Assembly (NCBI RefSeq): GCF_003171515.1
Contig: NC_089393.1
Location: 2,232,001-2,296,000 of the forward strand
Source of the DNA: Pyrenophora tritici-repentis
Lineage: Eukaryota > Ascomycota > Dothideomycetes > Pleosporales > Pleosporaceae
Reading direction: 5' to 3'
DNA length: 64,000 nucleotides
The stretch's first letter is position 1, and every line of letters starts with the position of its first letter. Positions 9,568 through 23,319 of this stretch are shown here, one piece after another. The notes beneath the pieces are model-generated. The model was not told the origin of the DNA and did no database searches. It saw only the letters and a program-made list of their open reading frames with translations. The translations under genes and the position numbers were made by a program.

Positions 9568-12500
9568 ACCAGACTGCTCAGTCCTTTTTGTGGGCACAAT
9601 GGTAGGGCCTTGAGCATGTTGCCCCAAAAAAAGACCATAGCGTTAGGGCCCCTTTTTTTTTCAGAGGGTCTAGACATGGTGGATTATGAGTCGCAGACGG
9701 AGGCTGATAGCCTGTGCTTTGGGAAACGTGGGTGGGCGAAAGGAGGCTGCGGCTTGCATTGTGTTGTGTATGTCGCGGGCTGGTGGTGCGTGCCGTTGGC
9801 CCAAACTCACAAACTGTGCAGGAACGATTCGGCGGCTTGGGACGACGCCAGAATCAAACTTTTGCTTTGACGCGTCGTGGAGAAGATGACCCGATTTTTA
9901 GACTGGATAAGGGTTTCAGACTTTGCACTCCCGCTTCCGCCGCTTGGATCTGGGAGCCACAATTACGCCGTAATGCAGCTGCTGGCCGGCGACTTTGTGC
10001 GGATTGCACAATTATGGCGTGCTGGCTCAGGTAGGTTCGCACGCCAGCGGCCAAAGACAGCTGCCCAGATGAAATCGCATCTGTGTGGCTTTCACCGTTC
10101 ACCGCTGAGTCGCGTGGGGGTGGGGGTACCGCCAGGAACACCGACGGCTCGGCTGGGCCGCCGACAACGACGGTGACGGACTCCTCTGGACTCTTTTGCT
10201 GACCGGACCTAGTTGGCAAGTCTCACGGCGATTGACCGTATTTTCATCTCTCTTGGCTTAATGCATCCGCGAGCGCTGTGGCGACTGGGCGACCGGTGTG
10301 TTCCTCAGGATCGCTATCTATGCACCCGGGGTACCTAGGTACATCTTAGCCTGGGTCTGCATCTGTCCAACACGAATAGCATCGTGAAGCATCTCCAGGA
10401 TGACAATCTGTTGAGGCAATGGGAATGCTGGCTGCATCTGCTGGCGTCTTCTCAACTTCGTCATACCTCTTCTGACTCGTTCACCGACTTGTGCCTACCA
10501 GCCAGTCCTGTACAAGATACAAGTCCCGACGATCTCAAACGGCCACCAAAAGGATCTGCGCTGTGCAGCTTGAGCCTCATGCGACCGCACCGGTACCGGC
10601 ACATCATCCCCGCGAAAGGTAGCCTTGCAGTCCAGTCCGTCGTCCGCAATGCGCTGTCCACCGCTGCCGCTGTCCAACAGCTATCAGATCGACTGATGCT
10701 TCTGCAGTCGCGTCGAGCTTCCAAGCCCTATGCAGTATGCCGCATGGCACTCCAAAAAAGCCGAACAAGTCTCAAGATAGCTCCAGGTCAACAACGACCA
10801 CCCATGTCACTTTGTTCTTTCCGCCGTCGCATCTCCACCAATGTCCGCCCCGACAGCAGCGGAAACACGAGCGGTTATACTCGTTTCGCACAACCCGAAG
10901 GAACAAGAGGCGCAATCTGTATCTCGCTAGTCCTAGTCCTGCCGTCCTCCTTCTCGAACCGCGCAAGTCTTGCAGTAGACGTTGCGAGGGTGTGGGTGGC
11001 GAAGAAACTTGAACGATAGATAAGCTTCCGAAACAGAAGCGAAGTATTCCCACGTCTGCGGTCGCGAGGGGGCCTGACCTTGTTCCACGCCGCCGCCGCC
11101 TTGCCCAGGCCCCTTCTGCCCTACCAATCCACCCTACCCTGCTGCCCTGCGACTCTTGGGCGTGGTCCACATGCCGCACGCAATCTATCGAACGCGCACG
11201 CCCTTAGAAGCTTCCGGATGCCTTTGTTAGCGCATTCCGCTGCACGTGTAGGCTCTCCTGCCGCAGAAAGGTCTCTGACCCTCTGGAGAAAAGGATACGT
11301 ACCCTCACGATGCAGTGCATACCCGGGGTCGCAATCAAAATAGAGCCGCTGCCAGTCGTGCACGGAGCTGGAGAGATGGTGCACCTGACCTCTTGACATG
11401 TGCACCTCATCTCCTCCTTTTACCCCGGTGTCCACGCGTGCAGACAGAGAATGCTGTTACCCCGGCCTTCAGCAAGGTACTCCGTACTTCGTAGCTGTTG
11501 TTTCCCCGTAAGGGCCGCCCCTTCACTTTGTCTGCTTTGACACGACCCGAGAAAAGCTTGGAAGCTTTGTGCGTGTGTCAGCATCAGCATTACAACAGAG
11601 TCTGTGTACATGTTTTTTGAAACTGCAAAGCCAGAGCCAAGCCAAGACACCCAGCCTACGCACTCGCAACCGCTGAAGCTCTTTCTTTGCACAGCCAGGC
11701 CTTTCAATAAACACACTGCGCACATCCCTACTAGCTGCCGTTTGGGTACCTATCGAGAGAGAGAGAAAAGAAGCAATCCCTTGTTGTCACAAACATGACC
11801 AGCTCATCCCATCCCAACGTAACCAAACCCCACTTCACAAAAGTAAAGAAATTACATTCTCTTCAGACTGGATTTTCTCATGGTGTTTTCGCCTCCCATG
11901 ACATCAATCCCCATCTGTCACACAGTGGCGGTGGGGTTGGCTTCAGGGACTTCAGGGCCGGAGTGGGACTGCTTGCTCCGCTCGATCCGTAAACGCACAG
12001 CAAGGTAAGCGAAGGGAAGCAAGCAGCACGCCACTGTGCATCTGCCCCGAGCTGCGAGCGAGCGAAAAAACTAGACGGCGGACGTGCTTGGCCCGTGCGC
12101 CTTCCCCCCTACCTGCTGCCAAAACCACGCCCATGCTCACGCCCATGTCCATGCGAAATTCTCCGCGGGGGCGACCAAGCCCGCACCGGCACCGCACCGT
12201 CAAACCCGCGCCATACATACACATAAACTTGACTACTGTACCTACTCGAGCCAAGCTACTCTTTCATTCCGCCAAGCAGGACATGTAACCAAGCCGACGC
12301 TGAGACACAACCGTTCGCCCAGCCCAACTTGATACACCACTTTCTCCCCCCCCACGGTACTTTAGCTTTTAAGGTTTAGGACTTGGCTTTGGTTTTAGCT
12401 GCTGCTGTTACAACGGACGTATCCATAGGTAGCGTGTGTTATCGAAACGTGGTGCTTGGCTGCCAGACAGGTAGGGCTATACAGTATCTCTGGTGCCATA

Positions 12501-12680
12501 TCCAGTACACAGACGCTCGCGCACGCTTAGGGTCATCGTTCGATCTATGTAATCTGATGGTTAGATAGTCTATCTACTTACCTAGCCGGTCAAGTTCAAC
12601 CCCCGTATCACAACCGCCCACGTAGACTCCCGCGGTCCCGCGGTTTCCTTTTCCCAATTACTGCTTCTGCTCGCTATCCT

Positions 12681-12700
12681 CCGTCTCCGTCTCCGTCTCC
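12681..12700. repeat. Short tandem array of CCGTCT
   Basis: Three full copies of CCGTCT plus CC, followed by degenerate TTTCCGTC-type copies until about 12755. Confidence 0.75.
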
Positions 12701-13107
12701 GGTTTCCGTTTTACAAGTTTCCGTCATACAGCGTTTCCGTCATGTAGCCGTCTCACATGTCACATGTACCTCGCCTCGCGTGCTCTCCCTCTTTCGGGAA
12801 GCGAGCATGACTAATAGGGGCGGGGGGAAACACGGGCAATTGTATAGCAATCTGGGATTAAAACGAGAAGCGAAAGCTTGCGAAATGAATGTGTGTTATT
12901 AAAAGCTCTGGAGTATGTGAATTTTTATTTTGCGTGTCCACCTGATGCGTGGTGCATGTCACATGTCCTGCGATCATAGGGGTGAGGGGGGAAAGGAGGC
13001 TTACTTATTTGCTCTCACGTGGACATTTTGGCCGAAGAGACAACATCGTTCGATAAGATAAGACAAGGTAATGCAAGGTATCGTGAAAAAAGGGGCTAAA
13101 CACGTGT

Positions 13108-13127
13108 TGCTGCTGCTGCTGCTGCTG
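13108..13127. repeat. TGC trinucleotide microsatellite
   Basis: Six and a half TGC units in non-coding sequence, about 360 bp beyond the CSE1 stop. Confidence 0.85.
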
Positions 13128-13490
13128 TTACATGTGTCGGAGAATAAGAGAAGATGACAGTATGAGTTGTGCGTGCAGGAGGTGTGGCCTAGTCAAGTTC
13201 ACCCAATACCCGTACCTGCACACGCAACTCGCACCTTGACTTTCTTTTCTCACTACTCAACTTAGCTTCATCGAACTTGAAAATGGTAGTAGATTCCGCT
13301 TCTCGTTGTATCGGGTTTCCGTCATATTAAAACTCGCACCGCTTTTTTGTCCACCTGGTATCATATCTTCCAAAAACACCGTAAAGCCAGTGTTGTTTCC
13401 TTTCCTTCTTTCTGCTTCTTCCCCCACTAGCTGCTCCCACGCGCGACCACGTCAATTGCTCAACGAGGCTTGGGGATATCTACCCGCTTC

Positions 13491-16400
13491 TTAGCTTAGG
13501 TATCCCGCCAAAGCCTGCTTAGATGTGTCGTCAAGGCGCTCCTGCACAATCTTGACGATGCGACCACTGTGCCGCGTGTCTGCATCCTTCAGATATTGTC
13601 CAACCCACTGCTTCACATCTCCAATTTCTGGGAACGGATCGCGAGGCGCCTTCTTGCAAGTGTTGAGCTGTGTAAAGCCAACGCCAAAGCCAAGCTCATC
13701 CACATCCGCGTCGGGAATGATGTCATCTGCTGCAGTCGGCACCGGTGGGTTGACGAGTAGCTCAATCAACCGTTGCGTCGTGAGCGTCCAGCCCTTGGGG
13801 TATCGATCGACGAACGCTTGTGAATCGCCAAGTGTCTTAGTAAAGGACACTACCGCCGTCTTTCGGTCAACGGGGCGAGCAAGTTTCTGCGTGTCGGGTA
13901 GGATAACGGTCAAGTAGATTGGTTTGAAAATGCTAGTAGACGTTAGTGCTATGCTCTGTATTCAACAAATAGATAGTGACTTACTCGTGCTGGATTTGGT
14001 CCGTGACGCTAATGAAGAAGTCCGTACCCAGTCCCTTGTCCAGTCGTGCAGAGACAAAATGGTAGAAGGAAATGAACCGCTGCTGGAAATTCTCCGTCTT
14101 CATGTTGGACAGCCTCGTAAGCATCAACTGAAGAATTGTGACAAAGTACGGTTGTAGCGCATCAGCGGGAATGTTTGACACGACAGATTCGATGAGTTCG
14201 AACGAGTATGTTTCATGGGCCTTGCTAGTGACCAGCTTCTGGAAGATACCGAGAATGGGCTCCAGCTGCGTCTGTGCGACAATGTGCTGTGCGTCACGAG
14301 CGACCATTGCACTCAGCAGACGGGCCAATGCAGGTACGTTACCACGCTGCTCCCAGACCGCACCTTGAATGATGATGGTGAACAGACTCCTGTAGTACTC
14401 ACTCAGCTCTCCGGAGGGGTTTGCTTCTAGCAGTGCTGAGAAGAGTTGGAATATGTATGGAGAGAACTCCTCAACCTGGGCTAGCAAGCATGCCGCAAAT
14501 GGCTCATACAGCTTCTCCTCAAAGAACTGAGGGTGTTTGGGCGCACCGAATCGGACGAGAGCGCCAATGCCCTCGAACAAGTAGTACTGGAACCTGGGGT
14601 TGCTAGGGTTGTGTCTGATGACCTTGACGATGTTGATGAAGTTTTGCAGCACAGTCTCGCATATCGGTAGGATACCGTCGCGGACGAAGATCAGCACACG
14701 CATGACACACTTCATCAAGAACTCGTTCTCTTGGATCTTTTCTGGGGCGGAGTTCTTGGTGATGAGCTTGAACAGATGCGCCAGGAGGTCTTTGGATGAA
14801 TTGACAACATCACCCCTGGGAATGATAGGTTGTCGGTTGCTGTCCGTCATAAATAGAGCACGCTCGACAGCGATGGCGGCGTAAGTGTGGATGACGTAGT
14901 TGTCGTCTCCGAGCTGGTTAACGAGCAGAGGGAACGCTGCCCGCCAAAGGTCTGGTGATAGTTGGCTGCGGAAGACGTAGAGAAACTTGATGGCATCGAC
15001 CTTAAGGATTGGCGATGCGCCTTGAGCCTGCAGGTCAGCTGCAATGTGTTGCTGGAAGAAATCCAGGATGTTGACATTCTCGTTTACACTCATGACACCT
15101 TGACCAGCAGTGGCAGTTCCCTTTGCGGCGATGGCAGTGAAGAGGTAGACTGCAGTGTCTTTTGACTTCCAGTTGTTGGCTGCATCCTTGGCATAGTTCT
15201 CGAGGTAGGCGTCGATGTATCTCTTTGATGTGGCTGTGACGAGTGATTCGAAACGAGACATGAGTTGACGCAGGAAGTTTGTAGCCGCGCGTCGGCGGGT
15301 GTCATTGTCGGATCCCTCTAGATCTCGGCGGATAAACTCAATAGGCTCGTCCTCGAATAGCTCCACGTCAGATTCGCGCAATGTCAGGTTCGGCAGGATG
15401 ACCTTTTCAATGACCTGTACCAATACGTCTTGGTTGTTGAAAGCTTCGGCATGCTGTGTGGAGGCGACAGCTGTGAGGAACTGTAGGGCCTTGCTGACTA
15501 GGATGTCGTACTTTGTCTCCAGTCCAACCGACATGAGGAAGCCCCATGTGGTTTCAATAAACTGACCAAGTTGTGAGCCAAAAACGTCCTCATACTTCTG
15601 TATGTACAGCATAAGCGCCTCGAAGATGCCAGCGCGCACATATTCTTGTGGGCCTGACTCGGTGTCGTCGTCGGTACGCAGTGCGGCGTTGTCGAATACG
15701 AGGTATTTGTGGAGGAGGCCTGAGATGACGCTAATGTGGTCTTCAAAGACGGGCGGTAGATCCTGGCAGGAAAGATCGTAGAATAGCTTGAGAAGCAAGT
15801 CTAGGGTGGTGAAGGCGCCCTTGAGTCTTTCGGGGTCGCCCTGCGAGTTTGTAATGAGGGTGTCGGTGTTTTCGAGCAATTGGAGGAAGGGAGTGCCGAA
15901 CTTGGACAGGACGTGGTTGATCTCAGTGAAGAGGTCGTCGGACCGGAACAGTGGCCGCCACCGCTTGAAGATGGAATGTGCGACCTGCAGTACACCATTG
16001 TTTACTACTATGTTGTCTGGTGTGAGGCGCGAGATGAGGTCGTCGACCAAGGTATCCCATCGCTCCCAGAAGTCGCTGTCGGCAATGGCGCTAATGGCCT
16101 CGCCGAGTTGCGCCTGTAGGTTTGCAGGGACCGAGACCATGAGGCCTATCAGCTCTCTCTTGATTGCCACAACCTCATCCTGTGGTAGCTTGTAGTTGCC
16201 ATCTTCGTCGACCCAATTCCGCTTTACAAAGTTCTTGAAGTACAGCGCGGCGGCCAGTCGTGTGTTGGGGGGATTGGCGTCCGAGGCTACAATCTGAAGG
16301 AGGGTGAGAGAGAAGCCTGGCTTGATCTGCTCCTGAGCAATGGCTGCCTCGGCTGCGAAAAGTTAGCATGGCGTGCTGCAGAAAGTGAGTGGCATGTTAG

Positions 16401-16644
16401 AGGGGCAAATATGCGACCATGGTGGTTCTCAACATGACGCGCACAACGGGGGCTACGTAGGACGAGCACCGTGTATACCCCCTCAAGACGCGAATACATG
16501 CGCCCTCTGCCGTAACGAGACTTGTCAGGTGCACTACAGGTAGCACTATGGGAAAGAAAGTTAAAGTTACTGACCCTGCTTGTTCTGGCGCGGGTCCAGA
16601 CTAGCGTTGAGCAGGCCGGAGAGGGTAGCGATATCGGTGGCCAT
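13491..16644 (-). CDS. CSE1: Exportin-2, importin-alpha re-exporter (CSE1/CAS)
   Basis: Three exons on minus: 16644-16575, 16352-13985 and 13932-13491, total 959 aa, matching the family's usual ~960. Introns are 222 nt (GTCAGT...GCAG) and 52 nt (GTAAGT...CTAG). Exon 1 encodes MATDIATLSGLLNASLDPRQ, and splicing gives the importin-beta N-terminal domain with FSLTLLQIVASDAN, NPPNTRLAAALYFKNFVKRNW and the CSE1 segment VPANLQAQLGEAISAIADSD. HEAT-type helices continue through the CAS/CSE1 C-terminal region; exon 3 begins in IFKPIYLTVILPDTQKL. CSE1 binds RanGTP and returns importin-alpha from nucleus to cytoplasm. It is divergent from TSC2, sharing a ~0.5 kb promoter region. Confidence 0.95.
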
Positions 16645-17158
16645 GATGAAAAGAGCGAAGCCAGGGCACGAGTTGATTGGGGGGAGGGGGAGAATAGGGG
16701 AGGGGAAAAGAGCAACAAATGTTTTGGCGGATGGTTGCTGTTTGTCTACGCTAGTGGGGCTCGGAGCTTGCAGCTGGCAGCTTTGTTTAGGTAGGCGTAG
16801 GCGTAGGCGTGTGGCAGGGGTCTTGTACCCCAGACGTTGATTTTCATGTACAGCCGATTCAAGATACGACGAGATGCTGGCCTACCTTCTTTCCGCCAGT
16901 ACGCCACCACCCCGACTCTTCCCCCCCAGGCGCCCCCTCCCGCGACCGATTGCGACAGCAAATGGGCTCCTATAGCCCCGCTCCCAAGCCTATCCGTTCG
17001 CCCAGCCTCCATGGTAGACTCGATGCGCCTGCGCCACTTGTATAGCTTTCTCTCTCCCACCTGGCCGCTGTCTGCGGTACCACCACCACCACCACCACCA
17101 CCACCACGGCCGTCTGCACTCGACGAACACGCTGACCTCCACCGCGACACCGAGACGC
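16645..17158. promoter_or_regulatory. Divergent promoter region between CSE1 and TSC2
   Basis: This 514 bp region separates the two start codons. It holds G-rich runs on the CSE1 side and, next to TSC2, an ACC microsatellite at 17079-17107. No TATA box was recognised for either gene. Confidence 0.6.
17079..17107. repeat. ACC microsatellite in TSC2 leader
   Basis: Nearly ten ACC units, ending 51 bp before the TSC2 ATG, so probably in its 5' UTR or core promoter. A short overlapping frame would read them as polyproline, but that frame ends just after the TSC2 ATG. Confidence 0.85.
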
Positions 17159-20100
17159 ATGTCTCCGCCGTCTGACCATGTCCCCCACACGCCCGACCGC
17201 CGCTCCTCCACCCAGGCAATCTTCACAGCCTTTCGCTCCCTGACGGGCGGGCGTCTGAAGAGCCCCACGCCGCCGCCCTCTGTTTCCTCTGCCACGTCTA
17301 CGCCTGCGCGCACCCCGTCGCTGAGTACGCTGCGTGCTGGCTCTACCCCGAGCCCGCACTCAGCCGACGCTACCCTCCAGCGCATCAGCCAGGTCACAGG
17401 CCAGCATCGCATGGCAAGGCCAGTGACGGGTGGCCCGCCAGAACTAGACGACCTCAGCGTCCAGCTTGAGCGCAGCCGGCCGTTTCCAGAGCGCGCGGCA
17501 GCCGTGGATAAGATATGTGTCATTCTCGACGAATATCCCGTGCAGAATGTGCTGGCGCTGTGGTCAGTAGCGAGCGACCTGCTCCTTCCCGAGCAGCCAG
17601 ACGAGGTGGCCGAGGTGGGGTACAAGCTCCTCATAAGTTGTGCGTCACTGTCGAACCTGGCCAGCATCGAGCGCACCGTCTTCTTCGATGCTGCGTGTTT
17701 GCGCAAGAACGACCGCTTCTTCGACAAGAGACTGCAGGTCGTCACTACCCTCACCAACCATGGGCGGGACATTGAGTCGTGCGAGTCGGGCATGGTATCC
17801 TTTATACTGACCTCCTTGGACATGTGCTTCCCCGCGAGTCGAGATGCCTTGAACAAGGCCAAAGGAAACAGCAAGAGGAGCCTTTCCTCTCTTCCCCCTG
17901 AGGTCGCCAACATGTTTTTCGCCTTCCAATATACCATCGATATCTGCAAATTCAACGCAAAAGTCTTCACAAATGACGATTTGGACCTCTTGCTGAGGCG
18001 CACAGTTGCCATTTGCAAGGCGACAAGTTACAGGCCTGATTTGGAAAGTGGCATAAAGCTCTTCGACACCATCATCACCTATGTCCATGTGCCCACAAAG
18101 TCCCTTCGCCACTGCCTCGAAGTTTTGTGCGAGATCCACATGCGCATCGCTGAAGTTCGGAGCCAGGCGTGGAATACTCTGAGCAACCTTTTCAAGTCTC
18201 ATGTTGGTCAGGCCGCCCTATCTGAACTGTTGCATATTCTCCTGGATCCCCCTAGCCGAGAGATTCGAGAGGACCCAAAGGCTGGGAAAAGGCTTGCCAC
18301 CATGTACATAGGTACGACCATGGTGCTCCGCCTTCTCCTAATAGATGATGGCCGCAACGAGCTGCCCAAGGTCCCCATGTCCCTGCTCTTTCCCGCACTC
18401 AAGGCGTCCATCAGGGTGCCCAGTAGTGCACAAGAGAAGACAGTCATCGAGCTATTGGACACAATCTTGTCCCAAGAAAGTCTGAGGGACCTCCTTCTTG
18501 CTGAGAGTGACTTGGGAGACATGCTGGAAATCATCCGCCTTTGTGCTGAGCGTGATGACGACCGTGCCCGCCCCAAGAGGACCAAATCCACAGACAGTTC
18601 CAACACCGTGGAGAAGAATACTATTTCAAGGCAGTCGTCCCCTCATGAAGACAGCTCGACGAACAATCGTCGTGTTGAACAAGATGACATTGCGCCACAC
18701 GCCGATTATCCCCTGTTGTACCAAGAGCCTCATCGACGTGATCCGACGAATGGCATATTCCGGATACTAGTCAAATTAGACCACCTAAGCGACGCTCTCG
18801 ATTTCGTTCAACGAGAGGCTACCATGGAACTCTTCCTCCATCTCTCACATAGCGTGAGCGATGCAACCGCAGAAAGGGCCATAGATTACTTTGCAAAGGA
18901 ACGCTATCTCAACCCGTCGAACAGCGATTGGCTGGACCTTTGCCGTCGTCTAGTTGCTGGTATATTCAACGACACTACAAGACCGCGCTCGCTCCGAATT
19001 CGGGTCGTCCAAGTATTGCGGGAAACGTACGTTGCCGTAGAGTTACTGTGCGCGAGCGAAGTCGTCTTGCAATGCGAAGAACTTCTTCTCACACCCATTG
19101 AGTCTGAAGACGATATTGAAGTCCTACAAGAGCTTTTAGACTTTGCAACGGATGTTGCTGATCAAGCAAAAGCCGCTAGGTTTTCAGATATCATTCTCGT
19201 CTTGAAACGCCGCCTAGACCGGCAGCAGTCTATAAACACATCTGCGTTACCTCCATGGCAATCTCCCTCATTACATACCAGGGATGATGGTCATTTTCCA
19301 TGTAACGTAATCGCCATTGCTTTTGTGCGGTTATTCACTCGAAGCGTTACGCATTCGGCGCGGAAGACACGCATTCTGTACGAAGCGTTGCGCGACGTTG
19401 CTGGAAGTGACAAGTACCCACATGATGCGCGGCTGACTGCCCTCAAGCTATTGTTCCGTTTGCGCGCCGACGCTCGCCATGCCCTCATTGTCAGTTCCTC
19501 CTCGGAAGGTCAGAGGATTGCTGCAGAGCTTTGTCGCACAGTGGAGACAGCAGTTGCACCCGAGAGAAATGAGGAGAACGTAATGTTCGATCAGGTGAGG
19601 TTTGAAGATGCATCCTCGTGGCGCGATAATCGTAAAACCTCTGGTTCCAGCCCTCATTCTTCTCTTAACCGGCACACAGGTCGCTCCACTGCTTCATTGG
19701 GTCGCGTGTCAAAGCCAATACCTCCACTATGGATGTACCCTGGTCCCAAAGGCCTGCCAGAAGAGCCCTCATCAGAATCTAGTCGGGTGGTATTCTCACA
19801 TATTGATGCAGCCAAGTACCCCCTTAGTGATGATGTTTTGGACATGGAAATCACACTTTGGCTCGAGTTGATCATCTCTTTGCTCCAGAGACCACCTGAT
19901 TGGGAGATTTACAGTTACGTGCTTGTTCATCTTGGTCCTCAGCTATCGAACCAAGCATTGGTTCGCAGTTGTGTTGTTCAGCTCCGAATGCTGAGAAACG
20001 TTCTATGTGAACAAGTGCGGAATGCGAGCTTCCACGAACCTCCGCCGCACACGCTTCTGAAGAAGGCAGATGTTGCCGTCTGCCTATTCCATACCTTGAC

Positions 20101-22058
20101 TGTCATCATCAGTTACCACGAGTATTTTGAGAAGAGCGAGGAAGACGACCTCGTCAAAGCATTCCTACAAGGTATTGTGCAATGGGATCGAACGTCAAAG
20201 TGGTGCATTCATGCGCTATCCGTTTGTTGTTTTGAAATCCCACTCTCGGTCAGCAAGTCGCTTGATACCATTGTCCAGAAGATGTCGCAGATCATCACGA
20301 AGCCAGCCACAGCGATACACATCTTGGAATTCCTGACCTCCATGGCACGCCTTCCAGAACTCTTCAAAAACTTCCGCGAAGATGAATTTAAGCTGGTATT
20401 TGGAGTGTGTTTCAGATATCTGCAACACATACGTGACCAGCAGGACCGATCCGCACACGGAAACATGCTACAGAACGGTCATCGAACCCTGCGACACAGT
20501 GGTCCATCTAGGGACTTTACAGCATCTTCAGACCCAAGAGCAGCAAAAATAGCAAGTGTCGAAGATGATCAGTCTGAGTATCTGAATTCTTTGGCCTACC
20601 ACGTGATCACCTTCTGGTTTATGGCCCTGAAGATGGAAGACCGCCCAAAGCAGATACCATGGATCACTAGAAACCTGTATCATACCGACAGTTCTGGGAA
20701 ACAAGTCATGGAAGAACAGGGACAGGTCATTCTGGACATTATGAACATGGTCGCGTATACAGATCGTGATGAGACAACACGCGACGAGGTCTTTGCTAAG
20801 CCCGGTGATGGCGAAGTTTGGAAAAAGACTTGGATCGTAGGCAACGCGCTCGTGACAATAGAGACGGCTGCAAGAACTGGCGCATCCCTTATAACCACTC
20901 GTCGACCAGTAAGTCCTGTATGATTGCGCATCATTTACGATTACTTACTCTTGACAGTGTGGCACCCGCTTTATTAAAGTACGACCCTTGCTTACGTCTC
21001 CACCGCGACACCAGATGCCCATCACCATTGGCCTCGCTTCGGAAGCGTTTTATTCCGATACATACGTTGGCATTCTACCAGACGACATCTTCCAGTCTTT
21101 CTATGCACCTCTTGGTCTGAGCAATCCACCTATACCCCTGCCTGAAGATGAGCCGACACGCCGTGCGATTGCTACATTCGACCGGATTGCAACAGTCGAC
21201 AACTACAAAGTAGGCGTCATATACATTGGCGAAGGTCAGACCAATGAAAGGGAGATTTTCATGAATGATATGGGATCTCCAGCATATACTTCGTTTATCA
21301 GCGACCTTGGCACACTTTGCCGACTCAAGGGCGCCAAGTTCAACACTGGCGGCCTAGATACGCGCGAAGACATGGACGGCGAGTTCACATATTGTTGGCG
21401 CGATCGCTGCATGGAGCTCGTTTTCCACATTCCTACTATGATGCCAACGAACCGCGAAGACGACATGACGTATGCCAACAAAAAGCGCCATATCGGCAAC
21501 GACTTTGTTAACATCATATTCAATGACTCTGGTCTACCTTACAATTTCGACACGTTTCCTTCACAATTCAACTATGTACATATTGTCATCACACCTGAGT
21601 CACGGGCCAGTTTTGTCGATCGTCGGCTAGACACAGATCCAACTGGTAGGAATCGCTACTACAAAGTCCAGGCCATCTCCAAGCCTGGATTTCCAGACAT
21701 ATCGCCAGCAGTCGAAACCAAGATCATCTGCGGAAAGTACCTTGCCGACTACTGCCGTCTTATCGCCATCAACGCAGTCGTCTTTTCCAGCGTATGGTTC
21801 ATCCGCGCCGGAGGCGAATCCTCCTCCTCATGGCGCAACCGTCTCCGAGAGATCAAGCGTCTCCGAGAACGCTACGGCGCAAATGACGCTCAGCCAAGCC
21901 ATCCACCCCCAGCATCACCAGCTGGGAGCCAAGGCCTGTCCAGTCCGCCCTCTCGGGAACAAAATCTCGTCTCGCCCTTCCAACGCATGAGTATTGCTAC
22001 CCACATCACTGACGGCACGAGTCGGAGCTCCATTAGCAGCTCTTCACACGACGTATGA
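17159..22058 (+). CDS. TSC2: Tuberin, GTPase-activating protein for Rheb
   Basis: Two exons, 17159-20908 and 20958-22058, with a 49-nt intron (GTAAGT...ACAG); 1616 aa, normal for fungal tuberins. The N-terminal ~1250 residues are alpha-helical repeats of the tuberin type (for example VQNVLALWSVASDLLLPEQP). The C-terminal exon carries a Rap-GAP domain, from about YKVGVIYIGEGQTNEREIF to FNYVHIVITPESRASF. Within it KKRHIGNDFVNIIFNDSG holds the catalytic asparagine thumb (Asn1431). The Ser/Pro-rich tail after about residue 1560 looks disordered. Known role: with TSC1 it keeps Rheb GDP-bound and restrains TORC1. The start is the first ATG of the long frame; the Ser/Thr/Pro-rich first 80 residues are also likely disordered. 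Confidence 0.95.
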
Positions 22059-23319
22059 AATTATGTGGCCTTTAGACTCACCGCACATATTATGTGGCTT
22101 CCTGGTAAAATCGCAGTTAGGCCTCTTCCATGTGTATATAGATACCCCAAAGGTTTTCTTGTTTTCTTGGTTTTTGTTTGTTTGTTTGAGTAACGTGTTA
22201 TATAAAAAAAGTTGACTGCTTTTTCTCTTCGTTCTTGTCCTGATTTCTCTCGACTCAATCGAACATGAATTGGTGGGGTATAGTGAGGTTCTAAAAGCAT
22301 CTTCGGGCGTGGCGTCGTCGTCGTTGTCGTTAGTGTAGAAGTCTAGCCGTCCAGATAACAAAAGTTGTGTGCGTGTGTATGTATTTGCTGTTCTTCACAT
22401 TTTTTCCGTGAGGCATTCGCTGGATGGATAAAGTTCTGTTAGATATCATCGTCTGGTATCGTCTGGGAGCCGTGGTTTTGGGCGGTCGTCCCGTTTCGGT
22501 TGACTGTACCATGATACCATTTTTTTTTCGCCCGCACACTGGAATCTGGAGCTTGTGAGTCCTGAGTACTTCATGATTAGGTATACACCTAAATGTTATA
22601 AAATACTGGCTAGTGGTGGGTAAGCACCTAATAGACGTGTCTAGCGACCATAGTGGCCTTGTTACACTGGTATGTCAAGTATTTTATGACAACTAGGTGG
22701 TACCTAATTACTATAGAAGGCTCAGACGGAAAGATATACAGCTTATTTTCAATTTGAAATCTCAATTATGGTTGTGTGGTGTCTCTTTACTGTGAAGGTT
22801 TGAAATGTAAAATTTATAGTTTAATGTTGTGTCACTGTTAGTTGTAAGTGGATGAGCTCTTATGTCTCTCTAATTTTCAAGTATGCATTTCAAGGCCACG
22901 ATGATATGATGGTATTATCGAAAGTTAGGGGTTTACTAGAGTTTTCGATTTTTTCGTTATTTTCACCATGTCACCGCTACTGCAACAGCGCACATTTTTG
23001 TGATAACTACCCCACATATTATTTTTTAGGTAGTTCTGCATGTTACAATAGCAACAGTGAACACCAAAACTCCGTTGCAACAGTCTGTTTGGTTTCGCGC
23101 CAGCTGGTGATTGCGGTATAGATAAGATGGTTGACCCAGAGATTTTCGATGACATCGAATTGCTGTTGGCTTGTGTCTAATCGTACGGCTCAACTCCACA
23201 TGAGTACCACGGTTGCTCGACAACTCTGTTGTAGCACGCATCGGCTCAGTATATAACAACCGCTGCCTGCCTTATTTTCTTCGACAACTTCTTCTCACAT
23301 CACATCCATTACTTGCATC
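22059..23319. other. AT-rich intergenic stretch, 1.26 kb
   Basis: It holds the TSC2 3' UTR and the promoter of the next gene. It is markedly AT-richer than its surroundings between 22.55 and 23.1 kb. No coding frame, tRNA or clear repeat was seen. Confidence 0.55.
23250..23257 (+). promoter_or_regulatory. TATA box of the F-box-like gene
   Basis: TATATAAC lies 70 bp upstream of the ATG at 23320. Confidence 0.5.

Larger units (their letters stand above)
9479..13490. other. 4.0 kb gene-free region
   Basis: No credible gene was found between mannitol dehydrogenase and CSE1. The longest frame (10384-11019, +) starts at GTG and has no recognisable domain or splice pattern. The region has moderate GC, CT-rich runs, a CCGTCT hexamer array near 12.68 kb and a TGC array near 13.11 kb. 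It could be a long regulatory region, an RNA gene I cannot recognise, or decayed sequence. Confidence 0.5.

Noticed and set aside
10384..11019. 211-codon open frame on plus
   Set aside because: It begins with GTG, not ATG, has no recognisable domain, and is matched by equally long frames on the other strand, as expected in GC-moderate non-coding DNA.
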